Of a DNA stretch of 64,000 nucleotides, positions 1 to 9,497 are shown piece by piece. The position numbers were made by a program, and so were the translations under genes. The stretch is from contig CAKZMU010000009.1 of assembly GCA_937129145.1 (NCBI GenBank), forward strand, positions 1 through 64,000. Direction: 5' to 3'. Positions within the stretch are counted from its first letter, which is position 1; each line of letters starts with the position of its first letter. A model generated the notes under the pieces. It was not told the DNA's origin. It did not search any database and saw nothing but the letters and a program-made list of their open reading frames with translations. The stretch is from an uncultured Lacinutrix sp. (GTDB taxonomy: Bacteria > Bacteroidota > Bacteroidia > Flavobacteriales > Flavobacteriaceae).

Positions 1-626
<626 letters not shown>

Positions 627-643
627 TTTAATATAATTAAAGA

Positions 644-919
644 ATGCATTTAGAAATTGTAACGCCAGAAGCCACATTGTTTAGTGGAGAAGTAGAATCG
701 GTTGCTGTTCCAGGAGTGAATGGTGAGTTTGAAATGCTAAAAGATCACGCACCTATTGTTTCCTTATTAAAAGAAGGTCATGTAAAAGTACATGGTAACA
801 TTCAACTTGATGAAGAGGTTGAAAATAAGTTTACTAAAACTAGCAGAGGTATTTCTTTAGCAATTAATTCTGGTACTATCGAAATGAATAAAAATAAAAT
901 TATAGTCTTAGCGGATTAA
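644..919 (+). CDS. atpC: ATP synthase F1 subunit epsilon, short form
   Basis: Central-stalk epsilon subunit that couples F1 to the c-ring. The 91 residues cover only the N-terminal beta-sandwich, starting with the typical MHLEIVTPEATLFSGEVESVAVPG and including GEFEMLKDHAPIVSLL. The C-terminal two-helix domain that inhibits ATPase activity in about 135-residue epsilon subunits is missing. Short epsilon proteins are usual in Bacteroidota, so this is probably native and not a truncation. It is the last gene of the atp operon and is followed by a strong terminator at 941. Confidence 0.95.
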   Translation: MHLEIVTPEATLFSGEVESVAVPGVNGEFEMLKDHAPIVSLLKEGHVKVHGNIQLDEEVENKFTKTSRGISLAINSGTIEMNKNKIIVLAD

Positions 920-940
920 GTTTTATTAACTCAAAATATA

Positions 941-966
941 AAAGGCGAAACTAATAGTTTCGCCTT
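941..966. terminator. Intrinsic terminator, probably bidirectional
   Basis: An inverted repeat AAAGGCGAAACT / AGTTTCGCCTTT with a three-base loop is flanked by A-rich and T-rich runs. It lies between the convergent atpC and the gene ending at 976, so it can end transcription from both sides. Confidence 0.85.
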
Positions 967-975
967 TTTCTTTAC

Positions 976-2073
976 TTATACTTTAATAAATATCTTCTTT
1001 CTATATAACAGGTTTGCCAACCACAAGTAGAACCCAATGACGACCAAGGCATACAATAAAGAAGATAATTTATCACTCAAAAAATCGTGAGATAAAAATG
1101 TATTATACAACCATGAATGAATGCGTTGATTATCTCCAACTTTGGTTAAATAAAATATTTTAGCAATAAAACCTGATAAGAAAAAAATGGTTATAGCATT
1201 CATGCCTACTTGTTTAAAAATAGTACCGAATGTAATTTGCTTAATGTCTTGAAAATAATAGATGATAGCCAAAATTAAAGTTGCCCAACCACTAGTAACT
1301 AGTACAAAACTACTGCTCCAAATAGCTTTATTTAACGGAAACCAAATACTCCACACGTAACCCATTACTAATAGAACAATCGAAATAATAATCAAGTTCT
1401 TAACTAACTTACTTTTATTACTGGTTAACAGCCTTCCAATCAAAATACCAGAAATACACGTAGCTATAGCTGGTAGAGAGCTCATCAATCCTTCAGGATC
1501 ATAATCGTCTTTCCACATGTGTTCACCAAGTATATTCAAATCAACATACATAGCCCAATTGTTTGGTGCTCTATCAAATGTTGGGAGTGTGCCGTCAGGT
1601 AATGGCACAAAACCAAGAAACAACCAATAACCTATTAAAATTGTTAATCCAATAGCTAGTAAGGTTCTCCAATTACAATTCAAATATAAGATGGCTGAAA
1701 ACAAAAACACAACGCCTATACGCTGTAAAACTCCGGGAATTCTGACAACTTCCAAATCTCTAAAAAATGGAAAATAGGGTAAGAACCACGCCAGAAAAAA
1801 ACCTAACCCGAACAGCTTTAAACTTCTAATGATAATCTTCTTATAAGTAGAATTGTTTCTAGGTTTATTCCTATACGCTAAGTGAATTGAAATACCAGCA
1901 ATAAATAAAAAGAAAGGGAAAATTAAATCGGTTGGTGTTAATCCATGCCATTCTGCATGAAGCAAAGGTGAATATACTTGGCTCCATGTTCCTGGATTAT
2001 TTACCAAAATCATTGCTACAATAGTCAACCCTCGCAGCAAATCGACAGATTCAACTCTATTGCTAGAAATCAT
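976..2073 (-). CDS. NagX-like membrane acetyltransferase (heparan-alpha-glucosaminide N-acetyltransferase family)
   Basis: Multi-pass inner-membrane protein of 365 residues with roughly ten hydrophobic segments. The N-terminus carries the family signature: RVESVDLLRGLTIVAMILVNN, then LLHAEWHGLTPTDLIFPFFLF, where the histidine-rich motif matches the proposed acetyl-carrying site of HGSNAT/NagX/YeiB-type proteins. In bacteria, relatives occur in N-acetylglucosamine utilisation loci. The gene starts one base after the stop of the symporter gene, so the two form an operon. A role in amino-sugar handling is inferred from family and neighbour only; the acceptor cannot be read from the sequence. Confidence 0.8.
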   Translation of the reverse strand: MISSNRVESVDLLRGLTIVAMILVNNPGTWSQVYSPLLHAEWHGLTPTDLIFPFFLFIAGISIHLAYRNKPRNNSTYKKIIIRSLKLFGLGFFLAWFLPYFPFFRDLEVVRIPGVLQRIGVVFLFSAILYLNCNWRTLLAIGLTILIGYWLFLGFVPLPDGTLPTFDRAPNNWAMYVDLNILGEHMWKDDYDPEGLMSSLPAIATCISGILIGRLLTSNKSKLVKNLIIISIVLLVMGYVWSIWFPLNKAIWSSSFVLVTSGWATLILAIIYYFQDIKQITFGTIFKQVGMNAITIFFLSGFIAKIFYLTKVGDNQRIHSWLYNTFLSHDFLSDKLSSLLYALVVIGFYLWLANLLYRKKIFIKV

Positions 2074-2074
2074 C

Positions 2075-3892
2075 TTACAAGATATTTGCCTTTATCTTTT
2101 TCCAAAGTTTTATAAGAATAAATCCGGAAATAATCGCAAGCCCTAGTAACATGAATGCATCAAAATATTTACCATAAATCAGGTTTCCTGTTATAAACAT
2201 GATGCTATATATAAATACACAACCAACAAGCATTGCAACAATACCAGATGGGACACTCCAAGCTACTTTAGAATCAACAATATTAATATTGCTCTGTTCA
2301 GCATCATTAATTACTTTACTCCATCCTGGACCACCAGGTTGCGTTCTTTTATAAAATTTTTGTAATACGTCTTTCGTTTCTGGCTGAGTCATAAATGTAA
2401 CAACTAACCAAACAATAGTTGTAATTAAAACTACCATTGGAAATTTTGCCCAACTAGGCATAAACAAATCTTCCCCAAACAATTTATCTCCAATAGATTG
2501 AGATGCAAAAAGCAATGACACAGCACCAGAAACTATCATAGCAGAAATCTCGCTCCACGCATTAATTCGCCACCAAAACCATCTAAGTATAAAAATTAGA
2601 CCTGTTCCTGCTCCAAACATGATGATGATATCAAAAAGTTGTTTTGCATTTTGAAGGTATAACGCAAATAATGCACTAAAAACCATTAATACAACCGTTG
2701 AAATTCTTCCAACTTTTACAAGTTCTTTTTCAGAAGCATTTTTGTTTACTTGTTGTTTGTAAAAATCATTTACTATATAAGAGCTTCCCCAGTTTAAATG
2801 TGTTGAAATAGTACTCATATATGCCGCAACAAGAGAGGCTAAAACCAATCCAAGTAAACCACTTGGCAATTTGGTTAACATTGCTGAATACGCTAAATCA
2901 TGACCTAATTTATCTTGTGTTACATTAGGAAACGCCTCTTGAATACTTGCAATATCTGGGAATATAACCAATGAAGCTAGCGCAACAATAATCCAAGGCC
3001 AAGGACGCAAAGCATAATGCATAATATTGAAAAAGAAAGTAGCTCCTATTGCATGATTTTCATCTTTTGCAGCTAACATACGTTGTGCAATGTAACCTCC
3101 ACCACCTGGTTCTGCTCCAGGATACCATGAACTCCACCACTGTACTGCCAAAGGAATTATAAGCAATGTAATAAGTGCTTCTTTATCATTAAAATCTGGC
3201 AATATAGAGAGTTTATCAGCGACATTTTCATTTGCAAATAAAGCATCTAATCCACCAACTTCAGGAAGGTTCACTAGGTAATACGCTGCACCAATAGCTC
3301 CTGCCATTGCTGTAAAAAATAAAATAAAATCGGTATAAACAACACCTTTAAACCCTCCGAGCGCGCTAAAAATAACAGTTACAGTTCCAGCATATACAAT
3401 AGTTTCCCAAGGCTGAAGTCCTAACATAATACTACCTATTTTTATCGCTGCAAGTGTTACACCTGCCATTGCAAAAACATTAAACAAAAGCCCTAAATAT
3501 AGTGCTCTAAATCCTCTTAAAAATCTTGCTGGCTTTCCGCCATAACGTAATTCATAAAACTCAATATCGGTGTTTACATTAGATTTTCGCCATAATTTTG
3601 CATATACAAAAACAGTTAATAAGCCTGTAATTAAAAACGCCCACCACATCCAGTTGGCTGAAACTCCATCTTTTCTAACAATATCTGTTACAAAGTTTGG
3701 TGTGTCTGTAGAAAACGTAGTTGCTACCATGGACACACCCAATAACCACCAAGGCATATTTTTTCCTGATAAAAAGTACTCAGCAGAACTTTTTCCTGAT
3801 TGTTTTGAAACATAAATGCCTATAAAAAGTGTGATTGCAAAGAAAATTACAATAAGAGTAATGTCTAATGTGGAGAGATCTACCATTAGCAA
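2075..3892 (-). CDS. Sodium:solute symporter (SSS family)
   Basis: A 605-residue inner-membrane transporter with about 13-15 hydrophobic segments. It has the SSS-family opening (YFLSGKNMPWWLLGVSMVAT, then STDTPNFVTDIVRKDG) and the central VVYTDFILFFTAMAGAIGAA segment typical of sodium-coupled sugar or solute symporters. It is the first gene of a two-gene unit with the NagX-like acetyltransferase. The pairing suggests a sugar or amino-sugar substrate, but family membership alone does not fix the substrate. Translation could begin at residue 1 or at Met3. The region up to 4065 holds divergent promoters. Confidence 0.85.
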   Translation of the reverse strand: MLMVDLSTLDITLIVIFFAITLFIGIYVSKQSGKSSAEYFLSGKNMPWWLLGVSMVATTFSTDTPNFVTDIVRKDGVSANWMWWAFLITGLLTVFVYAKLWRKSNVNTDIEFYELRYGGKPARFLRGFRALYLGLLFNVFAMAGVTLAAIKIGSIMLGLQPWETIVYAGTVTVIFSALGGFKGVVYTDFILFFTAMAGAIGAAYYLVNLPEVGGLDALFANENVADKLSILPDFNDKEALITLLIIPLAVQWWSSWYPGAEPGGGGYIAQRMLAAKDENHAIGATFFFNIMHYALRPWPWIIVALASLVIFPDIASIQEAFPNVTQDKLGHDLAYSAMLTKLPSGLLGLVLASLVAAYMSTISTHLNWGSSYIVNDFYKQQVNKNASEKELVKVGRISTVVLMVFSALFALYLQNAKQLFDIIIMFGAGTGLIFILRWFWWRINAWSEISAMIVSGAVSLLFASQSIGDKLFGEDLFMPSWAKFPMVVLITTIVWLVVTFMTQPETKDVLQKFYKRTQPGGPGWSKVINDAEQSNINIVDSKVAWSVPSGIVAMLVGCVFIYSIMFITGNLIYGKYFDAFMLLGLAIISGFILIKLWKKIKANIL

Positions 3893-4012
3893 AAAAATTA
3901 GTTAGTAATGCTTAAATATATGAAATACAATTTTACCAATTTGAATAAAAATGATTATAAAGTTCTAGAAATTATTTTATTTATTGGAGTTTTCTCAAAT
4001 ATTGGCTTAATT

Positions 4013-4047
4013 TTTGATAAATATTAAATTATCATTTTATATCTTTA
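4013..4047 (+). promoter_or_regulatory. Possible Bacteroidota promoter
   Basis: TTTG at 4013-4016 and TATCTTTA at 4040-4047 resemble the -33 and -7 elements, with a long 23-base spacer. The -7 box ends 18 bases before the start at 4066. Confidence 0.4.
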
Positions 4048-4065
4048 CTAAACTTAAAAAAAAAC

Positions 4066-4758
4066 ATGATGAGAAAGATTATAATTTTAATAATTACAGT
4101 TAGCTTTTCTTTTAATTGCATAGCACAAGGAGTAATTCCAAAAGAAATAAGAAATATTGGTGATCAAGTAGATTTAGATCGAATGCAAGCTGCAGATGGG
4201 TCTAGATATATAAATGTAAAAGGAGCACCTTACTTAACAGATTTTTTTGTTCCTGCTACTATTTATCCTGATGATGATTTATTTTTTGTTAAATATAATG
4301 CTGTAGATGATGAAATAGAGGTTAAACTAAGTGCAACCAAAACGATTATACTAGATAATTCTTTTAAAAAATATACTATTGTTTTTAAAGAGAGTAAGGA
4401 AACTTTTGTAACTCTTAATGAAGAAGGAAAAAACAATCCAAGTTACTTTATTGAAGTAAATAAGACAGATAATGTTTCTCTTTACAAGAGAAAAACCAAA
4501 AACTTTATTCAAGCAACAAAAGCGACCGACAACTATAGTAAAGATAAGCCTGCTCGCTTTTCGGAACTAGAAGAGGTTTTTTATATCCAATTAACTCCCG
4601 ATGGGCCTGTAAAAGAGGTTTCTAAAAAGAAAAAAACATTTTTAAAAATGTTTCAAAACAATCAAAATGATGTGAAAAATTTTATTGGAAAAAATAAAAT
4701 AAAACTCAATAAAGAAGAAGATTTAGTGAAGCTCATTTCTTTTATAAGCACTCTATAA
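4066..4758 (+). CDS. Secreted protein of unknown function, first of a tandem paralogue pair
   Basis: I do not recognise a named family. The 230-residue product has a signal peptide (about 21 residues ending near CIAQG). Conserved blocks shared with the next gene are VKGAPYLTDFFVPATI, a YNAVDDEIEVKL segment, TLNEEGKN.PSYFIEV, NVSLYK, and a lysine-rich C-terminus with KNKIKLNKEEDL. The pattern suggests a mostly beta periplasmic or surface protein with a helical C-terminal region. No lipobox and no type IX sorting domain is seen. The next gene encodes a protein of identical length, with only 33 bases between them, so the pair arose by duplication and is probably cotranscribed. Confidence 0.75.
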   Translation: MMRKIIILIITVSFSFNCIAQGVIPKEIRNIGDQVDLDRMQAADGSRYINVKGAPYLTDFFVPATIYPDDDLFFVKYNAVDDEIEVKLSATKTIILDNSFKKYTIVFKESKETFVTLNEEGKNNPSYFIEVNKTDNVSLYKRKTKNFIQATKATDNYSKDKPARFSELEEVFYIQLTPDGPVKEVSKKKKTFLKMFQNNQNDVKNFIGKNKIKLNKEEDLVKLISFISTL

Positions 4759-4791
4759 TAACATTTCTATTTAATTTAATTTAAATAAGTT

Positions 4792-5484
4792 ATGAAAAAT
4801 ATTTTCCTTTTTTTCTTATTAATTGGAACTTACTTTAATACTTTCTCTCAACAAGTATCTAATAATTCCATTAGAGATCTTGAACAAGTTCTAGCAACTC
4901 GTACATTTGCTAATAATGAAAATAAATACGTTGATGCTAAAGGAACACCTTATTTAACTGAGAATTATATTTCGGCTAAAATTTCTCCTGGAGACAAATT
5001 CTATTGGATTAGGTACAATGCTTATAATGATGAAATGGAAGTTAAGTTAAATGACAAAAAAACGATTGTTCTAGATAATAGTAAAGTTAGTTATAAAATA
5101 ACTCCCAAAGGAAGTGCAAATTCTTATGTCACTTTGAATGAGGTTGGAAAAAACAAACCTGGTTACTTTATCGAGATACAAAAATCCAATAACGTTTCTC
5201 TATATAAAAAAATAGAAAAAAAATACACTCCTGTAACACCTGCCACTTCTTCTTATGATAGAGATAAGCCTGCTTATTTTTCTAAAGGAAAGGAAACATT
5301 CTATATCCAGTTTAATAATTATGAAGCTCTGCAAAAATTACCTACCAAACAAAAGGCATTCTTAACACTATTTTCAAATGATAAAAAGATTAAAGATTAC
5401 ATTAAAAAGAATAAAATAAAGCTTTCAAAAGAACAAAATTTAATTCAACTTTTCAATTTCATAAATAGTCAAGGTGTTAATTAA
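4792..5484 (+). CDS. Secreted protein of unknown function, second of a tandem paralogue pair
   Basis: Paralogue of the upstream gene, also 230 residues, with a signal peptide ending near FNTFSQQ. By eye a little under half of the residues match. The blocks GTPYLTENYISAKI, RYNAYNDEMEVKL, TLNEVGKNKPGYFIEI, NNVSLYKK and KKNKIKLSKEQNL align without large gaps. The signal peptide and the region after it differ most. The stop codon interlocks with that of the convergent umuD gene (shared TTAA at 5481-5484). Function unknown. Confidence 0.75.
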   Translation: MKNIFLFFLLIGTYFNTFSQQVSNNSIRDLEQVLATRTFANNENKYVDAKGTPYLTENYISAKISPGDKFYWIRYNAYNDEMEVKLNDKKTIVLDNSKVSYKITPKGSANSYVTLNEVGKNKPGYFIEIQKSNNVSLYKKIEKKYTPVTPATSSYDRDKPAYFSKGKETFYIQFNNYEALQKLPTKQKAFLTLFSNDKKIKDYIKKNKIKLSKEQNLIQLFNFINSQGVN

Positions 5485-5492
5485 ACACTTTT
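5471..5492. terminator. Weak hairpin at interlocked stop codons
   Basis: AGGTGTTAATTAAACACTT forms a short stem (GTGTT/AACAC) with T-rich flanks, spanning the shared stops of the gene ending at 5484 and umuD. It may act as a bidirectional terminator; the stem is short. Confidence 0.35.
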
Positions 5493-5918
5493 TATGACAT
5501 TGATTACAATACCCCAAATAACAAAATTGTTATCTTCTGTAATTTGTATGGGTTTATAGTTGTCGTTTTCTGGTTGAAGCCAAACACCATCATTTTCAAC
5601 TCTTAATCGTTTTACGGTAAACTCACCATCTAAAAAGCAGACTGCTATTTTATTATGCTCAGGTTCTAAACTTCTGTCTATAATTAGTAAATCATTGTCG
5701 TTTAAGCCCGCGTTTATCATTGATTGTCCACTTACACGTGCAAAAAATGTGGCTTCTTTATTTTTAATAAGCTCATCATCAAGAGATAGTCGCTCTTGCT
5801 TAAAATCATCGGCAGGTGAAGGGAATCCTGCAGAAATTCCTGTATCAATTAATATAGCACCTAAACTGTTTGTTTTTTTAGGTGCTAAGAAAGTTAAATT
5901 TTGAGCTAATTTCGTCAT
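5481..5918 (-). CDS. umuD: UmuD-like S24 autopeptidase (translesion polymerase subunit)
   Basis: A 145-residue LexA/UmuD-family serine-lysine peptidase that self-cleaves to become the accessory subunit of a UmuC polymerase. The cleavage site reads ISAGFPSPADDF, with Ala30-Gly31 at the scissile position (Cys-Gly in E. coli UmuD). Catalytic Ser66 lies in SGQSM and Lys103 in FTVKRL. There is no DNA-binding domain, which separates it from LexA. Its ATG overlaps the umuC stop by one base (TAATG), so it is translationally coupled downstream of umuC. Confidence 0.93.
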   Translation of the reverse strand: MTKLAQNLTFLAPKKTNSLGAILIDTGISAGFPSPADDFKQERLSLDDELIKNKEATFFARVSGQSMINAGLNDNDLLIIDRSLEPEHNKIAVCFLDGEFTVKRLRVENDGVWLQPENDNYKPIQITEDNNFVIWGIVINVIKSV

Positions 5919-7174
5919 TACTTTACTGTTATAATTTCTTTAATATTTGTCGTGTATCTTGGTGATAGTCGTTCTTGACGCATTTTCCAAGTACGCTCCA
6001 AATCTTGATTCCCAAGTTTTATTTTGTAATCCTTATACTTTTTATTAATCCCATCAATAGCTGTCATTAAAGGTTTGTGCTTAGGATTTTCATGCTCAAA
6101 TATATGCAACTGATGATTATAAGTAGGCACCAATCCTGTAACAATAACACCTGCACGTTTATATTTGATGCCTTTCTTAAAGATTGATGACACAGCCTCA
6201 ACTGCATGCTTACAAATAGTTAGTGATGAGTCTGTAGGATAAGACAGTTTTACTACTTTACTTGCACGATGTTGTTGCAGTTGCTTTTTATGTCTATCGC
6301 TACTCAACATCACAATAATCATGTGGCAACTAGATTCTTGTTTTCGTAATTTTTCGGCGCAACTTGTTGCAAACGTTGAGATACGCTCTTTAATATTATC
6401 AATATCTGAATATGTATATTCGAAACTTCGTGTGGTTGCAATAGCTCGTTTGGTTTTAATTTCGTCCAATTTTAAGGTTGGAATACCTTCTAGGTCTTTT
6501 TTAAGTTTCCACTCGGTGATTGAAAAACTCTTCCGAACCCAATCATCAGATAATTGAGTGAAATCAAACGCTGTTTTACAGCCTTTGAGTTTTAATCGTT
6601 TTTGTAAGCCACGACCAATTCCCCAAACATCTTCTAATGTAATCCATTTTAAGGCTTTAATTCGCTTTTCTTCAGAATCTATCACGTAAACACCTTTGGT
6701 CTCCTTAGGGAATTTTCTAGCAATTTTATTAGCTACTTTACTCAGTGCTTTTGTTGGTGCTATGCCAACACATGTTGGAATGCCTGTCCATTTTAAAATA
6801 CGTTGCCTTATTTGAATTCCGTAATTATCAAAGTTATACTTATCAAAGCCTCTAAATTCTAAAAAAGCTTCATCAATACTATACACCTCAACATCTGGTG
6901 TAAATTGTTTTAAAATTGACATCACACGACTGCTCATATCTCCATACAAAGGATAATTTGATGATAATACTTTTATATTGTTCGATTTACAAAAGCCTTC
7001 CCACTTAAAAATTGGTGCTCCAAAAGGAAGTTTCAACCCTTTTGCTTCATCGCTCATAGAAATAACACAACCGTCATTATTGCTTAAAATAGCAACAGGT
7101 TGACCTTGCAAGTTTGGATTAAAAACCCGCTCACAAGACGCATAAAAATTATTACAATCAACTAAAGCAAACAT
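5918..7174 (-). CDS. umuC: Y-family translesion DNA polymerase UmuC
   Basis: Catalytic subunit of a polymerase V-type enzyme, 418 residues, copying past damaged DNA bases. The palm carboxylates are visible as MFALVDCNNFYASCERV (Asp6) and YSIDEAFLEF (Asp101, Glu102). A helix-hairpin-helix region (LEDVWGIGRGLQKRLK) and the little-finger domain follow. It precedes umuD, the reverse of the E. coli umuDC order. I did not see a clear LexA-type palindrome in the 214 bases upstream of its start, so whether it is damage-inducible cannot be decided here. Confidence 0.94.
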   Translation of the reverse strand: MFALVDCNNFYASCERVFNPNLQGQPVAILSNNDGCVISMSDEAKGLKLPFGAPIFKWEGFCKSNNIKVLSSNYPLYGDMSSRVMSILKQFTPDVEVYSIDEAFLEFRGFDKYNFDNYGIQIRQRILKWTGIPTCVGIAPTKALSKVANKIARKFPKETKGVYVIDSEEKRIKALKWITLEDVWGIGRGLQKRLKLKGCKTAFDFTQLSDDWVRKSFSITEWKLKKDLEGIPTLKLDEIKTKRAIATTRSFEYTYSDIDNIKERISTFATSCAEKLRKQESSCHMIIVMLSSDRHKKQLQQHRASKVVKLSYPTDSSLTICKHAVEAVSSIFKKGIKYKRAGVIVTGLVPTYNHQLHIFEHENPKHKPLMTAIDGINKKYKDYKIKLGNQDLERTWKMRQERLSPRYTTNIKEIITVK

Positions 7175-7388
7175 GTTTATAAAGGTACATATTTGCTTTA
7201 GTTTTTTGGAGAACTCATATTGACTTTTTCTATTTCCTAAAAAATGGTTGAAATTCGCCTATATTTCGTCTATTTTATCATGCGTAGCACATACTATGCC
7301 TTTCAAAAATAGTCTCATCTAAACAAATTTCACTTCATTTTCGGTTAAAAACAAAAAATCAAAATGAGTTCAAAAAGAAATTCTTAAA

Positions 7389-9200
7389 TTATTTACTTTT
7401 CTTGCTTAACCAAGCTTCTCTTGCAGCTTTTTGTTCAGCACTAGCATTCTCATTAATACTTATAGAATATGAAGGGTCTGGTTTAAACGTTACTGTTGTT
7501 TCCTTTTTATTTCCTAGACGCTCGTACACAACTTTTGTAGTATTACCTGCTTTAAATTTTGTTATAATAGTATTAAAATCTAAATCATCGCTTAATACAT
7601 AATCGCCTATTTGAATAATGGTATCGCCATTTTCCAATCCTGCATCATAAGACGATGAGCCAATGGTTGTGTAACCATAAATTTTACCTTGCCTAACGCT
7701 TGCGCCAAAACTCGGTTTGGTGTCGTCTTGCGTTAACGATACACCAACGGTTTCAAATAAACGCTTCATTTCTGGCATACCACTCTTATGAATGTATTTG
7801 TTGAAAAAATCATCTCCAAAACCGTCTCCAGCGTAATCATTAAGTGCATTTTGTAAATCTGGAATGGTATATGGGTTTTCTTCTTTTCCCATCTTGTTCC
7901 AAACAAGTTTCATATAGTCGTCTAAATTTAAATTCTTTTCACGTAATGATAAATCCAACGCTAATCCTAAAGCACTTCCATACGAGTAATACGAAATAAA
8001 AGTATTGCCTCTATTTACAGGGTCAACCGAACGCGCTGCATCAACAAAAGGTGCTTGATAACTCATTTCAATAACATTGAAAAACTGTCTTGCAGGCGAA
8101 TTCCAAACATAGTTAAAAGTACCTGAAAGCCCTCGAACATAATTTTCCGGCTCCATTAATCCTGCACGACATAATATTAAATTGGTGTAATAGCTTGTAA
8201 ATCCTTCGGCAAACCAAAGTGCGCCACTCATATTTGCTTCTTCAAAATCGAAAGGCTCCAATGCTTGCGGACGAATACGCTCTACATTCCACGCATGAAA
8301 AAACTCATGCGATACGGTGCCAATATTACTTCTCATACCTCCATTAGCTAAACTTCTTGTTGAAGTTAATATTGTTGAATTTCGGTGTTCCATGCCATCA
8401 CCAGAAGCATTAGGAATATAACATGCCAAGAAATAATAGTTGTCGTAATCGAAATCTGGTAATTCACCATATACAGCTTCTTGTTCCAACACTACTTTCT
8501 TTACTTTTTCGAAGTATTCATCCAATTCTGCATCTGTTCCATTATGATGCAATACAAGATGTACGGTTTGTCCATTAACATCAAACGAGCGTACGCCATG
8601 GTCGCTAATTTCGGTTGGACTATCCATAAAATACTGCAAATTAGGTGCAGAATATGTGTTTCCTTCTTTAGGTTTTAATTGTGTGGCAACTTTCCAGTTT
8701 AAATCTTCGCGCACATTAAATGTTACTTCCATTTCGTCATTCGCTAAACTTGGTGCATACATAAAAGTTGCAGGAATATTTAAGTGTGCATGCGTTTCAT
8801 CTATTTGAGCATAAGTTCCGCCTCCTCTGTTTGCGAATAAGGTATACGAAACATTTATAGTGCCATCATGACCCTTTACTTTCCAAGAATAAGGGTCTGG
8901 TCTTGTGGCTTCCAATTCATTTCCTTGTCCGTCGGTTACCTTAACTGCATATACATTTTTCATAAATTCGTGTAATGCGTAACGTCCTGGAGAGGTTCGA
9001 CTCATTCTAAGTTCCATTTCGCCAGATTTTAAGTTGGTAAAAGTCGCTTGCACATTTGCTTCGTGGTGTACAGCGTTTTCAAACGAAATGTTATACGTTG
9101 TGGAAACACCTTTTGAGGTTGCCTCTGTGTCTGTGTTTTTTTGTGAGTCTTTACAGTTAAAGAATACTAAAAGTGAGAGTAATAGAAATAGTTTTTTCAT
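7389..9200 (-). CDS. M61-family metallopeptidase with C-terminal PDZ domain, lipoprotein
   Basis: A 603-residue glycyl-aminopeptidase-type zinc peptidase. It begins with a lipoprotein signal peptide with the candidate lipidated Cys16 (VFFNC). An N-terminal beta domain occupies about residues 30-200. The zinc site HEFFH lies at 298-302 inside SHEFFHAWNVERIRP, with the third ligand at Glu332 in FAEGFTSYY. A PDZ domain follows at about 490-580 (GLENGDTIIQIGDYVL). The family trims peptides with N-terminal glycine or alanine; the natural substrate is unknown. It is divergent from the TonB receptor at 9498 and appears monocistronic. Confidence 0.92.
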   Translation of the reverse strand: MKKLFLLLSLLVFFNCKDSQKNTDTEATSKGVSTTYNISFENAVHHEANVQATFTNLKSGEMELRMSRTSPGRYALHEFMKNVYAVKVTDGQGNELEATRPDPYSWKVKGHDGTINVSYTLFANRGGGTYAQIDETHAHLNIPATFMYAPSLANDEMEVTFNVREDLNWKVATQLKPKEGNTYSAPNLQYFMDSPTEISDHGVRSFDVNGQTVHLVLHHNGTDAELDEYFEKVKKVVLEQEAVYGELPDFDYDNYYFLACYIPNASGDGMEHRNSTILTSTRSLANGGMRSNIGTVSHEFFHAWNVERIRPQALEPFDFEEANMSGALWFAEGFTSYYTNLILCRAGLMEPENYVRGLSGTFNYVWNSPARQFFNVIEMSYQAPFVDAARSVDPVNRGNTFISYYSYGSALGLALDLSLREKNLNLDDYMKLVWNKMGKEENPYTIPDLQNALNDYAGDGFGDDFFNKYIHKSGMPEMKRLFETVGVSLTQDDTKPSFGASVRQGKIYGYTTIGSSSYDAGLENGDTIIQIGDYVLSDDLDFNTIITKFKAGNTTKVVYERLGNKKETTVTFKPDPSYSISINENASAEQKAAREAWLSKKSK

Positions 9201-9356
9201 GTGCTAAAATTTATTTTTTTCAGAGGTCACATGTAATATCCATATTATCCTTTCTTTTTTTGACGAAATTCTGTTTTGGATATTTCATGGTTGCTATAGT
9301 AAATATTCAAGCAACTAAGATACTATTTTTGAGTTACTGATAAAACTTAAAATTTT

Positions 9357-9465
9357 ATGGTGCCCATCACACAAATTTTCTACATTTGCTCGGTCAAAAC
9401 CAAAGTATGAAAGTCCATAATGAGCATTTGGCAAACAATGGTCAATGCTAGCCAGAATAATTAAA
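9357..9465 (+). promoter_or_regulatory. Structured leader resembling a degenerate cobalamin riboswitch
   Basis: The 297-base gap before the TonB receptor contains, in the order seen in cobalamin riboswitches, a TGGTGCC segment (9358-9364), a GGTCAAAACC hairpin and a GAAAGTCC segment (9410-9417), a GCAA-like segment (9431 on), and a B12-box-like AGCCAGAATA (9450-9459). GCTC at 9388-9391 can pair with GAGC at 9422-9425. The GGGA/TCCC core and the CCGCAACTG loop are not intact, so this is either a divergent member, a decayed copy or another element. The gap from 9201 to 9357 shows nothing else clear. Confidence 0.35.
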
Positions 9466-9497
9466 ACACTAAAAATTAATAGCAAATTTTTAAACAG

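Noticed and set aside
7175-7388. Possible SOS operator or promoter before umuC
   Set aside because: TACCTTTA near the start leaves almost no leader, no -33 fits, and no palindrome was found.
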